NCBI GenBank assembly: GCA_963457665.1
Contig: OY735206.1
Span: 25,800,210 to 25,864,209, forward strand
Length of the DNA stretch: 64,000 bases
Source of the DNA: Thysanoteuthis rhombus
Taxonomy: Eukaryota; Mollusca; Cephalopoda; Oegopsida; Thysanoteuthidae
Reading direction: 5' to 3'
Shown: in pieces, positions 39,456 through 54,737 of the stretch
Position numbering within the stretch: position 1 is the stretch's first letter
How the letters are laid out: every line of letters begins with the position of its first letter
Position numbers and translations under genes: made by a program
Notes under the pieces: generated by a model
Seen by the model: only the letters and a program-made list of their open reading frames with translations
Told to the model about the DNA's origin: nothing
Database searches by the model: none

Positions 39456-39625
39456 TGTTGATAGCTCCCAGATCAAACTATTAATTATTTTTCATTAGTT
39501 ATGGTTACACCAAAATAAAATGCTTATTTGCCCTGCGCTATTTTAACCCAACTTGTTTTTGGGGTTTGATTTATCCTTTTCTTCCCCAAGGACAATAGTA
39601 TGCAAAAAAAAAAAAAAATGTAAAC

Positions 39626-39830
39626 TGTCCCATTCAGAGTTCGAACTCGACTCACTGAGTCCATTGTCTGTTCTATGGGACATTTAGCCAACCCACATAC
39701 CTGAAAGTATTTGATGGAGTCATTCAAATCACTTTTCAATCTCACCGTTGGGATTCGAACAGAATTTCTGAAGTGCTTGTTCATCCTACAATGTTTTGTA
39801 ACGCATGCTATCTATTTTTTTCCATCAGGA
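39626..39830 (-). repeat. Candidate tRNA-derived SINE with tRNA-like hairpins
   Basis: On the minus strand a perfect B box GTTCGAATCCC lies at 39749-39760, with TAGCATGCGTTA upstream (about 39798-39809) as a possible A box. Further along, 39626-39682 forms a compact unit. Its ends TGTCCCAT and ATGGGACA pair perfectly over 8 bases. It contains a GACTC/GAGTC hairpin and a second GTTCGAACTC arm, and is followed by a run of T on the minus strand (39604-39618). It looks like a tRNA-type head and tail, but the cloverleaf is incomplete. Confidence 0.4.
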
Positions 39831-39856
39831 AAGATCTCCCAAACAATGAAAGGGAT

Positions 39857-39898
<42 letters not shown>

Positions 39899-39950
39899 CT
39901 AGAGGTGGTGGTGATGTTGGTGGTGTTGGTAGTGTTGGTAGTAGTAGTGA
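39857..39950. repeat. (GTA)n triplet array with GGT/TGTTGG-rich flank
   Basis: About 14 perfect GTA units to 39898, then an imperfect GGTGGTGATGTTGGTGGTGT section. The open frames here (polyvaline, polythreonine or polyleucine) are by-products of the repeat. Confidence 0.9.
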
Positions 39951-41220
39951 TAACGGAGTAAACGGTGAATTGCCTTTGAAAGACATTAAAAAGCATATCA
40001 CCAGCTGGCACACATATCAACAATGCTTATCTCGGTTATAACATTTTTTTTATTTCCGTATCAATTCCACTACCATTGTACTGCGGTAAAAAGCCATAAA
40101 TTCAATGTATACTTGTCATTCACTCATTGGCACTGATAGGAAACCTCTTTTGTCTATTTACAATGTGATACATTTTATTTCTTATCGACTCCATCTGACT
40201 TTGAAAATCTCCAGAATTGAATGCTCCCCTCGAATAACGTTTGAAGAAATCTTTTGCATGAGTGTGAGAAGAGTTGAACCACATTTACTAGATAACTAAA
40301 CATTGAGCGAAGCTGCTATTCAAAAGATGTATCATTCTGCACACAAGGAGGTGCTGTGTTAGAAGTTGTTTGGATAATGGGTTCTCGAGATATCTAATAA
40401 AAACTACTTGGAAATTAAAGATTTTTTTATCTTTCTTCTTCTTTATTACGTACGATGGACAGAAAATATTTCACGTATCAGTTTCGGTAGGCTGCTTTAC
40501 ACATAATGAAGTCTGGCTCCTTCCAAAAATAGACAATTAGAATAGGCACTGCCCAACAAAATTAGTTGCTAGCAGTATCAGAAGAAAAAGAACACATTGA
40601 AAAAGCACAAGGGAATGCTTCTTGAAAGATACGATTGGGTTGTTTGAATAATCAACCAAAATAAAATGAAATATCAAAAAACAAAGAAGAAAAATGAAAT
40701 CTAAATGTATTGAATCATTCCCTTTAAATCTAAATCTAGCCTTTTTATGAATTACCTTGATCTCGAAATTTTCAATTTGCCGAATGATTTTTGAAAACTC
40801 TCTTTTGAAAAAAACTTTTTTGAAAAAGCAAGTTCTACGATTCAGCCAGAAATTAAATAATTTTTTTTCAGCCCATGATCAACCCTTTTAGAAAAATTCA
40901 CAAAAATTATCTGAAAAAAATTGAGTATATACAGGCTGTATGAGTTTCTCATGTTATAACCTATTTCAAATCTTTCCCTAACTAAGGTCCAGGTACAACA
41001 TCTCACCTCTTAACAAATTTACTTATCCATATTGTCTGAGCCTTGAAAGTGGAAGTTGGTTCGATAGAATTGGTGCAATTCACAGAAATTCCAGGATGGT
41101 AGGTAGGAAGGGAAAGATATCCTTTGAAATACCTTAGGTATGGGGTAGAGAAATTGTTAGGGATAATTATTGACTAAAAATTAAAATGCCAAATTTGATG
41201 CTGGTTATATGTATGTTTTC

Positions 41221-41223
<3 letters not shown>
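39951..41223. other. Unassigned AT-rich sequence
   Basis: No gene or recognised repeat seen. A-runs and T-runs are frequent between 40660 and 40930. Confidence 0.5.

Positions 41224-41280
<57 letters not shown>
41224..41280. repeat. (TA)n microsatellite
   Basis: About 28 TA units. Confidence 0.95.
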
Positions 41281-41281
<1 letters not shown>

Positions 41282-41338
41282 CTACATTACCTGTTTAATA
41301 AAACTTCAAAAACTTTTCTTCCGAGCAAACTATCCTCT

Positions 41339-41342
<4 letters not shown>

Positions 41343-41411
<69 letters not shown>

Positions 41412-41450
41412 AGAGAGAGAAAGAAAGAGAGACAGAGACAGAGAGACGAC
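41343..41450. repeat. (TA)n(GA)n microsatellite
   Basis: About 32 TA units followed by a short imperfect GA/CAGA tract, only 62 bases after another (TA)n array. Confidence 0.95.
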
Positions 41451-42225
41451 TAAGATAACGCTGTTCTCTTCATTTATTTCGAATTAAATGAAAAATTAGT
41501 TCCCATTATGCATCAACAAGAAGACTCAAGCAATTCTTTTAACCATTGTGCTGATGATGTAAAATCAATAAATATGAATAAATATGAATGAATATGATGA
41601 AATAGTACATCAAATATTTCGAATGAAAATGACCTTCCATTAACAATCGCTCAATCAATCATTGAAAGTAATGAATACTTAATAGTAGAAACTTCTAACC
41701 ATAACGGTCAACAGAACCAACCTATGTTTCTTCAGTTTTAAATGATTCTGTCTATTTGTCAAATCTACTGATGAGCTTCACTCGTTATTTTCTTTTCGAC
41801 GATTATCGTTATTTATTTACAATGTGAATTCATACTAAATTGGTCATTTACATTGTCTCTAACAGTTTTCACGCTTGTTGCGTTTTTTATTTGTTCGTTT
41901 GGGTTTTTTGTTGTTTTTTTGATTCGGATTTAGGCTGGAGAGGAAAGAGATTCCTTTTTTTTTTAGATTATCACTTGCAAAAAACTGCTAGAATACATTG
42001 GTCACATGATTGTTTCCATCAACTCACTATCCAGACCTGCGTACCATTATCGAAAACTTTCAGTGATTGAATAAACGATTGATCTTGGCAGGCTTAGTTC
42101 AAGATGAGGTTGATTTGCTAATTTCCAGTAAAAAAAAAGAATTGTCTATGATAAATCACTTGTTGTCATCTGAATTCCTCCTTTGTTTATGATATGTTAT
42201 CATCTCATTTTTTTAAACTTGGTTT

Positions 42226-42230
<5 letters not shown>
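41451..42230. other. Unassigned AT-rich sequence
   Basis: No gene or recognised repeat seen. Confidence 0.5.

Positions 42231-42302
<72 letters not shown>
42231..42302. repeat. (TA)n microsatellite
   Basis: About 36 uninterrupted TA units. Confidence 0.95.
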
Positions 42303-42304
<2 letters not shown>

Positions 42305-43384
42305 TAATTAAACTTTGTTAAATAAGATTTTTTCATAAAATTACTAAACAATACAAAATCTAGATCATATGATCAACTGGCTCGATTGAATTGAGTTGGA
42401 CCACGGAATTGTAGATTGTCATGCACTGTCTATGATTTTGCGTTGGTATCTTATTTTAGTCAATCAATACTGTCTGATCGAGCTTCTGTTAGCAGTGATG
42501 CCTGTCAAACTGATATCTTTTAAGAGGCATGAAACTAAATTTCCTATGATGACAAGGACGTAGTCATAGACAAACTTGATAGATAAGACAAAAGGAGTCG
42601 TGTATGAATAATGATTTTCCATGAACACTTCCCCAAGCAAATTCAACATGGCAGCTGCTCCAACTGTTTTTAGTTTTTATTGGTGACATTGGAGGTGATG
42701 AATTGCATTACTTCTCTACTGCTTGCAAAGTACGGCAAGATAGCAATTCTCTAGGTTCTAGAATACACCATAAAGTCCTACCTATAAGAAGAGACACTGA
42801 TATGGATTTTTCGACCCTCTGGGGGCAGGGCAGACTGGATGACTTCTTCGAGTTACATAAAAATCGACAAAACAGTCAATGGGTTTTCCACCGGAAAAAA
42901 ATGTTCCAAGATTTGTATAAGTAGAGATAAGAGTAGGACTAGGTCAGATGCATACCTTCAAAGAGTAACAAAGCTTGGAATATATTGAAGGAACATAAAA
43001 TGGAGGACGAAAGAAAGAAAGAAAGATTGGAAATGAATGGAAGAATGTAACAAATGATAAATAAGGGTAAAGAAATAGAAAGAACGAGGAAGAGAAAGAA
43101 AAAAGGAGGGTAAATGCAAAGGGGGAAAAAATAAGTAAGAAATTTCGAGAAAAGCTTGAAAAAAGACGAAAAGAGAAAAAATACGTGGATTTTTTCTAAT
43201 TACTGTGACATGATTTTTTTAGAAAAATAAACAATGAAATCGATTCAGTCGAAGTGTCCTTCGCATGGGATGGTTGCTATGTTATATATTTATCATCTAA
43301 ATTGTTACTTTCAAGAGTCAGCTGTTTTGGACAGGAAGATAGAAAAAGAAACCACACAGTTCATTACAAGTCTGCCTAAAGCAT
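42303..43384. other. Unassigned sequence
   Basis: A purine-rich stretch runs about 43000-43180. The plus frame at 43234-43551 covers the LINE fragment that follows and is not a gene. Confidence 0.45.
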
Positions 43385-43535
43385 TAGCTGCAGCAGCTTT
43401 TTATCGTCTGTCATCGGACAAAAACCTCCTGTACGATTCGGCACATCTCTATACCATACGCGTTGCAGAACCAACATTTTTTAACGTTTTTAGTTCGTCA
43501 CGTCATCGTATATTTGACTATCGTATAGTTTTATG
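43385..43535 (-). mobile_element. RTE-type LINE, short 3' end
   Basis: The plus text 'GCTGCAGCAGCTTTTTATCG' with 'TCTGTCATCGGAC' (43389) is the reverse complement of the same terminus variant seen at 13890-13930. 'TTTTTAGTTCGTCACGTCAT' (43488) corresponds to the 'RWRDEL' codons and parallels 13964-13985. Only about 150 bases remain and no triplet tail is present. Confidence 0.5.
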
Positions 43536-46774
<3,239 letters not shown>

Positions 46775-48170
46775 TAGCGCGACGTTTCAGCCAATTCGTT
46801 TTATGGCCTTCTCGAAGTGTAATATTTGATATCCGTTAAGCAAGAGAGTCCACAACACCTTTTACGGCCATACTAAACAAAATGAGTAGGTATCAAACAG
46901 GATATATAAATACTAACAGCAGAGCTTGTAAATAATCCTTTTTTTGTTTGTTTGTTTTGAATGCATGCACTTAGATTGAACCATAATTTTTTTTTACATG
47001 GAGCTGTCCATAGATCTTTTCTATTCTAATCAAAGAATATCTTCTAGTGTCTAAAATACATCAATACGTCATCGATACATCAACACTCTCTCCATTGTAA
47101 GTTCCAAGGCAGAGCAGTTCAATAATGAAAGCTAGGTGCTAGGACCGTCTGACAAGTCAAAAAAAGCCAAGCAGCCAAGTATAACATTCCTAGCGTGTCA
47201 CTATATAGAAATCATCTTAAGACTAACGACGTTTAACAGGTAAGAATGTTGGGGGTGATCAGTCAAAAGATTGAAAAATGGGTAACCGATGGATGACTTA
47301 CACCCACAGACTTCTGTTCAGTTTCATTAATCTAATTAATTCCCATTATTTCGAACTGTTACAGCCATTGCCGGTTGATAACATCACGCCACAGCAATCA
47401 AGGAATCTTATTTTCATCACTTCTGTTAAACCCGATCAGCTCCAAATCTATATATGTTCTTCTTCCAACAACTCTTATGATTTCTGAATAGTCTTCACAA
47501 TCGTTTCTCTACAACGAGGCATCAACTTGAAGAAAGTCGGTTAGTCTGTTGACCATAGTTTCGAGAATAGTTTGTACCATTCTTACTTTACTTCAAAAAA
47601 TGAAAAAGTTCATCTTCCCATCTTTGATAGTTACACAACGACTTGACCAATTCATTCAATAGCCTTCTGCATGTGCAACATGCCATGTAATATTCGTAAG
47701 ATAGGAAAATATTCTTCATTAGAGCGTTTTCTAGGATTGCAAATCAAAATTGAACAGTATCGAACAGAAAAAATCTGATGTCAAGAGAATAGCTCGTACA
47801 TATCTTTTTTTATTAAAGCAGATTGTGCGTTGCAGCTTGCCCCTCACCCCCAAATTCCATCATGGTGATATTCTGAATTTTTATGTTGACACAAGAATAC
47901 CATCATGCGCTTATGCAAGGCAGAGTAGAAGGATCGTAGTCATCAATATAATTTGAACACTTCACCCGTACTAAATGCCAATACAGAGCAGCTCAAGCGT
48001 GGAAAGCTGTTTGGACCGTCTCTCAAGACGAAAGAAATCAACCAGCTAATGTAACTGGTCTGATTGGTCACTCAATCGATCTTGTGACCAACATTTTCTG
48101 ACAGCATGCAATGTTTGGGTTGATCAATTGAAAAGTTGAATAGGTGTGATCATTCAATTAGTTATTACCT
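46775..48170 (+). repeat. Dispersed repeat family X, two diverged direct copies
   Basis: Three blocks repeat in order with a steady offset of about 855-870 bases. 'CAGCCAATTCGTTTTATGGC' (46788) pairs with 'GACCAATTCATTCAATAGC' (47644). 'GCTAGGACCGTCTGACAAG' (47138) pairs with 'GTTTGGACCGTCTCTCAAG' (48008). 'GGGGGTGATCAGTCAAAAG' (47250) pairs with 'GGGTTGATCAATTGAAAAG' (48117). The second copy includes 'CTGATTGGTCACTCAATCG' (48060), the core that links it to 5160, 8180 and 22823. No coding capacity recognised. Confidence 0.45.
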
Positions 48171-48646
48171 ACACATTTCAAGAAAAAAGATTAAAATTAT
48201 AAATGTCCCAGTCAGAAAATAAGCAGAAGAGAGGGATAGACGATGGGGAGCACTTACTTGATTTATTTAAGATCGTTAACGTTTTTACTCTCAATAAAAC
48301 CATAAAATGTTTTAAAATGTTGTATGTTTTCAGTAATTCGAAGTCTGAGAACCTATGAATAATGTTCATTCTAATGGAATCAGTAATTCATGAGTTCAAT
48401 ATTTTTGCATGTTGCCTTTTGGTTATTTACATATGAAATGTGAAGAATTTGATCGACTGTAACTCTCCATTTTTGAATTCCTAGGGTTTTAGGCAACGAC
48501 AACATTTTTGCTTTTAATGTAAGCAAAAAATCGGATAACCCAAACTAACCATCCCCAAGATCGAATAGCTTCATAACCCTACTTACAAAATATCATCGGC
48601 ACTCATAGTTTATCCGACTGAGAAAATGCCAGAACGCCTACGACAG

Positions 48647-48648
<2 letters not shown>
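48171..48648. other. Unassigned AT-rich sequence
   Basis: No gene or recognised repeat seen. Confidence 0.5.
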
Positions 48649-48688
<40 letters not shown>

Positions 48689-49012
48689 ATCTTTTAGCGT
48701 CCGTCGTTGGACATAGACCTTTCCTAGGATTTGCCACATTTCCCTATCATGGGCGTCACGCAGCCAGTATTTCCTGAACTTGTCTAGTTCGTCTCTCCAT
48801 CTACTACTTTGCCGGCCTTGGTTGCGTATGTGGTCTCGGGGGATCTATGTTGTGAGTCGCGATGTCCATCGATTGTCTGCCATTCTTGCAACAACGCCAG
48901 TCCACCGCTATTTTAGATTTTTAATGGATTCTATGATGTTCCAAAGTTTTGTCTTTTCTCGGATGTACTGTGCTGTCTTGTGGTCTCTCCATGTGAGGCC
49001 CAGCATTACCAA
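48649..49012 (-). mobile_element. RTE-type LINE, 3' end with (CAT)n tail
   Basis: The plus text begins with about 12 CAT units at 48651-48688, then 'AGCGTCCGTCGTTGGACATA' and 'GACCTTTCCTAGG', the reverse complement of the family terminus. On the minus strand it encodes, over shifting frames, blocks matching RWRDELDKFRKYWL, HDREMWQILGKVYVQRRTLKD and NRWTSRLTT. It is 5'-truncated near 49012, where the 'TWRDH' codons end. It is one of the better-preserved 3' ends and aligns closely with 53220-53562. Confidence 0.8.
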
Positions 49013-49615
49013 TGGTTAAAGACTCCTGAACCGATAAGTAATCCCCGAGATTTTTTCTGTAGAGGACAAAAATCGCTGATAAATAAATCATATACCTGTC
49101 AGCAGCAGAATTGCGTCAAGCAAGTAATAGGGACACTTGGTCAAAACTGCGTGGCGTGGGTTGAGCAAAAACTGTTCCCAAATAATAAGATCTGCTGTTC
49201 TCTGCAAGGCCTAGTTGAGAGCAGTGGAAGTAAAGAAAGCGTTTATGCATCGCGCCAAGGCATGTTCGGCGCCAATTTCGATGTGCAGATGATTTGAAAC
49301 AAAAATATTCGGTTTGTGGAGCATTTAGGTTCTAAGAATCTCTGGTAAAAGACTGCAGACCTATATTGTTTACATGTGCAACTCCGAGGAACTAAAGCTC
49401 TTTACGAGTACACTCGTTCGTCTAGTAAAATATTGTACTTTTGGGGTCGGTTCAAACTGCAATCATCAAAGTATCCAATTGAGTCCTTGGTAAATAACGA
49501 GTAATGGTTGATATCAACAGAATCAGCAAAAATTAGCCCTAATGGCCATTTCAACAGGTTAATGTGGGAAGCAATTTGTTCAAAAAGAATGTCTATAATT
49601 AGAATACATGGGTCG
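49013..49615. other. Unassigned sequence
   Basis: Part of a 105-codon plus frame (48980-49297) lies here but shows no domain. No gene called. Confidence 0.4.
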
Positions 49616-50285
49616 ACTAGAAAGCACTCAGAGAGCGCACATCTCTGCCAACGTCGCAGCCTGACTTAAAATTGATCTACTATACGTTTCTAACCACTTT
49701 TCAGGCAAAATAATGAAGAAATCTACCAATTGAAATCTGATTACTTGATCAACCCCGAAATACTCGGTCGGGATTTATTGATAACTTTTAGATATATCAT
49801 CTGAACAGACATGGGTGATTACATGTATGTACGAAAGAAATGGAACATATCAATTAATAAAGATACCTTGGCTGGATCCAACCCCAAAACGGAACCTGTA
49901 TTCTTTAAGTCATGACCCATCCTTCCAGGAATTTTCCCTGGAGTTCATTTCGACTATGTCCTGAGGATATATATGAGTGAACACTCATATGTGCGGAAAG
50001 GAAGAAAAATATCTCCAAGAGAAAAATTCCTCGATCCGCCCCAAACATGATTAACCCTCTCACGGCTCATATTCAATCGTTCCACAAACTTCGATCGACA
50101 TGAATTGGGAACTTCATGAGATATCTTGTGAGAAATAACATGGCCCATCTTTCCACAGAATATTTTAAAATCTTTTGAGGGATTTTGGTGATATAGTTTT
50201 GGACAAACAGACGGACGGACGAACAGACAGGCAGAAAGACAAATGAATGGAGGATAATACTTATACCTCATCAATTTCTTTGATG
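49616..50285 (+). repeat. Dispersed non-coding repeat, family Y
   Basis: It starts 'AAAGCACTCAGAGAGCGCAC' then 'ATCTCTGCCAAC'. It holds 'AAAAATTCCTCGATCCGCCC' (50020) and 'CATGAGATATCTTGTGAG' (50115). It ends 'GGACAAACAGACGGACGGAC' (50201) with 'AATACTTATACCTC'. The 141-codon minus frame over it includes CLFVRPSVCPKLYHQNPSKD, produced by the purine-rich end, and is not a gene. Internal duplication of the 'GGATCC...CCCAAA' block suggests two overlapping copies. Confidence 0.5.
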
Positions 50286-50304
50286 GATGTGATAAAATAG
50301 TAAA

Positions 50305-50655
50305 TTTTACAGCACTCAGAGAGCGCATACTGTTGTCAAAAATTGTCAAAAAAATTATCTGTGCATGGTTCGGCAGCAAAAATCATCATTTTCGAAAAAT
50401 TCATTTTAGAGACTTTCCTTGATATTGTGTGAACAGACATATACAACTTTTGCGATATTATGTACAGTTGACTACGACAGGGGATATTATTTCTGCATGG
50501 ATCATCCATTTTTTCCATGGAGCGTTATTAATTTTTCAACAAAATTTGGTTGTAATCCATCAAGTACTTTAGAAGATATAGTATGGAAAGACAAGCGGGC
50601 GCTAGTGGATACTTATACCTCTCTCATTTTATTAGCAGCGGTAATAAAGAGATAC
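50305..50655 (+). repeat. Dispersed non-coding repeat, family Y (second, adjacent copy)
   Basis: It starts 'ACAGCACTCAGAGAGCGCAT' about 20 bases after the first copy ends, and contains 'TTTCAACAAAATTTGG' with 'AATCCATCAAGTACTTTAGA'. It finishes 'AGACAAGCGGGCG' then 'CTTATACCTC'. This is the same order as its neighbour, so the two stand head to tail. Confidence 0.5.
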
Positions 50656-51644
50656 TCATATTTCTGTGTGATATCTTGACTATGATATTTTATATCATAT
50701 TGTCCAAATTGAATCAGTATTTTCATAGGAAGACTTGCTGAATGTGAAATGAAGCAAATTTCGGTAAGGATCCAATCAAATCACTCAGAAATTTCCCATG
50801 AATGAACGCAACCAGGTAATACTGCCACTGGGCACGTTGGATGTTTTTCGAATCAAGTAATATAAATTTATCTATTTGGTGGCTTCGCAGTTGCATGATC
50901 ATAATTTCCAATATTTCGAGCCAAACGGAACACGGTTGCCAAATTGGCTGGAGCAAACCCGATGAAAAAATATCTCAAACCAATTTTAACAGTCTGAGTT
51001 AAATTACCACGCTTCTTTTATATTTACCTCGATAGGTCACTGGAGTTTAATGGATTAACACGGCACATATCTCGCAGCTAGCGGTTATCTTGGCTTCTAC
51101 CTAATCTTATAACTGTTTATCAGTTGAGCATTTTCGTTAGTTGTGCACAGACAGACAGCATATATCAGCCACTCAGATTTTCAAAGCATTAGGTACTCAA
51201 TTCCATAGCAACAGCGTAATGACGCTACAACGACATCTGAAATAAAGCTTTTATTTCTATTCCTATTTTTAAAAAATAAGAAAGAGGATTACACCCTCCT
51301 TTTTGGAGAACTACTTATTGGCATGTGGAAATGTGGGACCACACAGAGAAGATAAATGGATCCCTCTCCTGATAGGAAAAATAAAAGATCAACCCCCATC
51401 AGTGGGCAGCAGAAATAGCTGACTGGAATACATGGTGTAAAAAAGTCTATCAAGCGATCCCGATCTCAATTCTTTTTGCGTTTATAAAGCCTCAGAGAAC
51501 ACCAAAACATACTAGAAAGCACTATACGTCTCTTTTATGGTCATTTTAGCAGCAAAGAAATGCAAGGTTTGCTGAAATTATTAGAAATAGGTAATAAAGG
51601 ACGCAGGGAAAATGTTCCATATAAAACTGCAGCCCCTAAACATA
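50656..51644. other. Unassigned sequence
   Basis: No recognised gene. It lies just upstream of the best LINE copy but shows no endonuclease-domain text, so the 5' half of that element is missing rather than hidden here. Confidence 0.45.
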
Positions 51645-53562
51645 TAAAAGGGCACGTTCAATGTTTCAAGCTCGAATTTAAAACAGATTCAGAATTCTTA
51701 CTGAACAAGACAACACCAACATCAACGAACTAAGCAACAAAATGACAGCGTCAATAATTGAAGTAGCCTCTACATTCAAGCCAATAAGCAAACAACCCAT
51801 TAGCAAAATCTCAGATGAAATTAAAAATCTCATGGAAAAACGTAGAAACCTCAAGCCACCGACAACAACGAGAGAGAAAATTGAAGAAGCTGAACTAATA
51901 AATACTCGAGGAAAATGGAAACCTAACAACAGACAGAGACAGGATTGTCGAACGTGCCAAAGAATTCTACCAAAAACTTCATTCGTCCAAACAAGGACTA
52001 CAAAACAAAAACAATGAGTGAGATATGCAAGACATGAGCAATCAACTCGAGGACTTCCCAAAAGTAACCCCGTGGGAGGTGAAAGAAGCCATTAAACAGA
52101 CGAAGAAAGGAACTGCCTCTGGACCAGACAACATCACCATTGACCTACTCCGAAAAGCGGGTAAAATTATCACTAGGAAACTGGCCGTCCTCTTCAACTT
52201 GTGTCTAAAACACAGTAAAGTCCCAGACGATTGGAACACTGCTATCATAATGCTTAAATATAAAAAAGGAAACCCAAAAGACCTCAACAACTATAGGCCT
52301 ATAAGCTTACTCAACTGTGTATACAAACTTTTAACAAAGATCGTCACCAACCGAATCAAAAAAACACTCGATGAAAACCAGCCACGTGAACAAGCTGGCT
52401 TTAGAAGAAGCTACTCGACCATGGACTACCTGCACTCAATAAATCAGCTGAAAAGAAAAGCAGCTGAGTATAAACTACCACTTGCCGTAGCATTTATCGA
52501 CTTCAAAAAGGCGTTCGACTCAGTAGAAATCCCAAAGGTCATTGAGGCCATCAGTCGGCAAGGTGTAGATCCAGTATATGTTGAAGTGTTAAAACATATA
52601 TACAATCACGGCAGCTCATTTATTAGGCTACATAAAGACTCGGACCCCTTCCAGCTCTAGAAAGGAGTAAGACAAGGTGATACCAGCTCACCTAAACTCT
52701 TCACAGCCTGCCTCGAGATGATATTCAGAAGGCTAGACTGGGAGAGTGAAGGAATTAAAATAGACGGCGAGTATCTGAGCAGCCTCAGATTTGCAGACGA
52801 CATAGCCCTTTTCGCAGAGAACCTGCACGACCTCCAACTAATGATAGATGAACTAAATGAAGAGAGCAAGAAAGTCGGCCTACACATGAACTTCAGCAAG
52901 ACAAAGATCATGTGCAACAACCACATTGGAGATAAAAACACTAGAATAAAAATCGAGGACACAGAACTCGAGAAAGTAGACCACTACATCTACCTAGGAC
53001 AACGAATCTCCATGAGACCCTGAAAAGAAGAAGAAATCAAGCGAAGAATCACACTAAGATGGCAAACCTTTGGCAGAGCTAGCATAACCTTAAAAAATAA
53101 TAAGATCCTATTAATCCTAACTAATGCATCCTCCCAATAGTCACTTATAGAGCTGAAACATGGAACTTAACCAAGAGACAGACCCATAAATTGAGAACCA
53201 ATTAATGTGCACATGAAAGAATAATGCTGAGCCTCAAGTGTAGAGATCACCAAACAGCACAGTACATCCGAGAAAAGACAAGAGTTAGAGACATCATAGA
53301 ATCCATAAAAAATCTCAAATGGCAGTGAGCTGGCCATGTTGCAAGAATGGCAGACAATCGATGGACATCACGACTCATAACATGGATTCCCCGAGACTAC
53401 ATGCGCAACCGAGGCCAGCAAAATGTTAGATGGAGAGACGAGCTAGACAAGTTCAGGGAGTACTGGCTCCATGACGCCCATGATAGAGAAGTGTGGCAAA
53501 TCCTGGGGAAGGTCTATGTCCAACGACGAACGCTAAAAGACTGATGATAATGATGATGAAAA
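51645..53562 (+). mobile_element. RTE-type LINE, best copy: reverse transcriptase region to tail
   Basis: This would encode the reverse transcriptase of a non-LTR retrotransposon that primes on nicked chromosomal DNA. The linker before the catalytic core is in one frame (51742-52017, FKPISKQPISKISDEIKNLM). The frame shifts near 51910-51930 and the core follows from 52025: GPDNITIDLL, YRPISLLN (about 52292), AFIDFKKAFDS (about 52490), RQGDTSSPKLF (after 52670), RFADDIALF with FADD at 52790-52801, GLHMNFSKTKIM and YIYLGQ (about 52991). A TAG at 52658-52660 and a TGA at 53021-53023 interrupt it. The C-terminal part (53347-53544: NRWTSRLITWIPRDY, NVRWRDELDKF, VQRRTLKD) is in another frame and ends at a short GATGATAATGATGATGA tail. 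The N-terminal apurinic-type endonuclease is absent, so the copy is 5'-truncated and dead. Confidence 0.92.
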
Positions 53563-54111
53563 ACTGGCTAGAACACAGTTAATTGATTTTATGCACTGCC
53601 GAAAGCAAACAAAGCATTGAATCTGGCACCAACAGAATTAAATTGGCAACACCAAGCAATATCTCAGGCTGAAACAAAATGCAGAGCAGAAATTCCTATT
53701 TCTCAGACACAACGGTCACCTCACGGCCATCAATAGACCGAGAAATCTCTAACAAACGTTTTTTTTTTTGCGAAGGAAAGCGCTATTATGATCATGAAAA
53801 AGAATATACATTGTTTTTGAAAATAAAATCTTTTCGTTCTTGTTCCGTGAGAAAAAAACATGGGACAAGATCCGCAGAAAACGGATCACTAGAGCTATTT
53901 CTCCAGTGCACGACTGTACCTGAGAGTAAACCTAAAAGGATTGGACTCATCAGTTTTATTTGGGCCGACCAATGATTTTGCTGACACAAATAATAAGAAA
54001 GTTGAGAAATCAACAAACGTAGCCGAAAAATAATTTCTTAAAAAAAAAAAACGATTAGATGTTTTCTTTAAATGTCAATTCAAGGCTACTCAAAATGGAG
54101 TGAACTTTAAG
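53563..54111. other. Unassigned sequence
   Basis: A 98-codon plus frame (53679-53975) is unrecognised. No gene called. Confidence 0.4.
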
Positions 54112-54167
54112 TACCATTAATGCATTATAATTTTGTTATTAAACAAAATTATAACGCATTACTGGTA
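54112..54167. repeat. 25-bp stem hairpin with 6-base loop
   Basis: Bases 54112-54136 pair with 54143-54167 with only two mismatches, leaving TATTAA as the loop. The stem is AT-rich and symmetric. It could be a tiny folded-back transposon remnant or a palindrome formed by replication error. A small-RNA precursor is less likely given the very short loop. Confidence 0.75.
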
Positions 54168-54737
54168 GTTATAACCCTTTAGATGGACATGCTGTGGTCA
54201 AACCACGCCTCCTCCGATTATTTCATCCCAAATGCAGTGAGTTTTAGTCTGAATTGATAAATTATGAATTTGACATTTGGAAAACAGGAGAATGAATTAA
54301 TAATGGTCATAGCACTAAAAGTACAGTAAAAATCTGCATACCTCTATCTGATTTGACGCTAATTCAAGAAAATGACCTTTTTTTTTCAAATATTTATTAG
54401 CATTGAATTTCGTAATCCTATATTTAACTAGCAAATTATGATTTAAAAAAATAACGTTACGGACAGTCCCTGAAATAACTGTGTACTTAATATTTTGGTT
54501 CATGTGACCCGTGCGTGAGATTAAACATATACATAGACATATACACAGTTATGTGTTTTGTAAAGGTATATATAAGCAACTGGTGACATTTCCCTAGCAC
54601 CGGAAAATAGCTACAATATTAGGCAGCACTAATCCTTTTCATGTTATTAAGTTCTCATCCACAGCATCCTATATTTTTGAATAAAAAAACCTGACCGAAA
54701 ACACAGAGGAGGATGAAAAATTTGTTCTCGGTATGAT
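54168..54737. other. Unassigned AT-rich sequence
   Basis: No gene or recognised repeat seen. Confidence 0.5.

Noticed and set aside
49954-50379. 141-codon minus-strand open frame
   Set aside because: It lies inside a dispersed non-coding repeat. The CLFVRPSVCP text is the complement of an ACAGACGGACG-type end.
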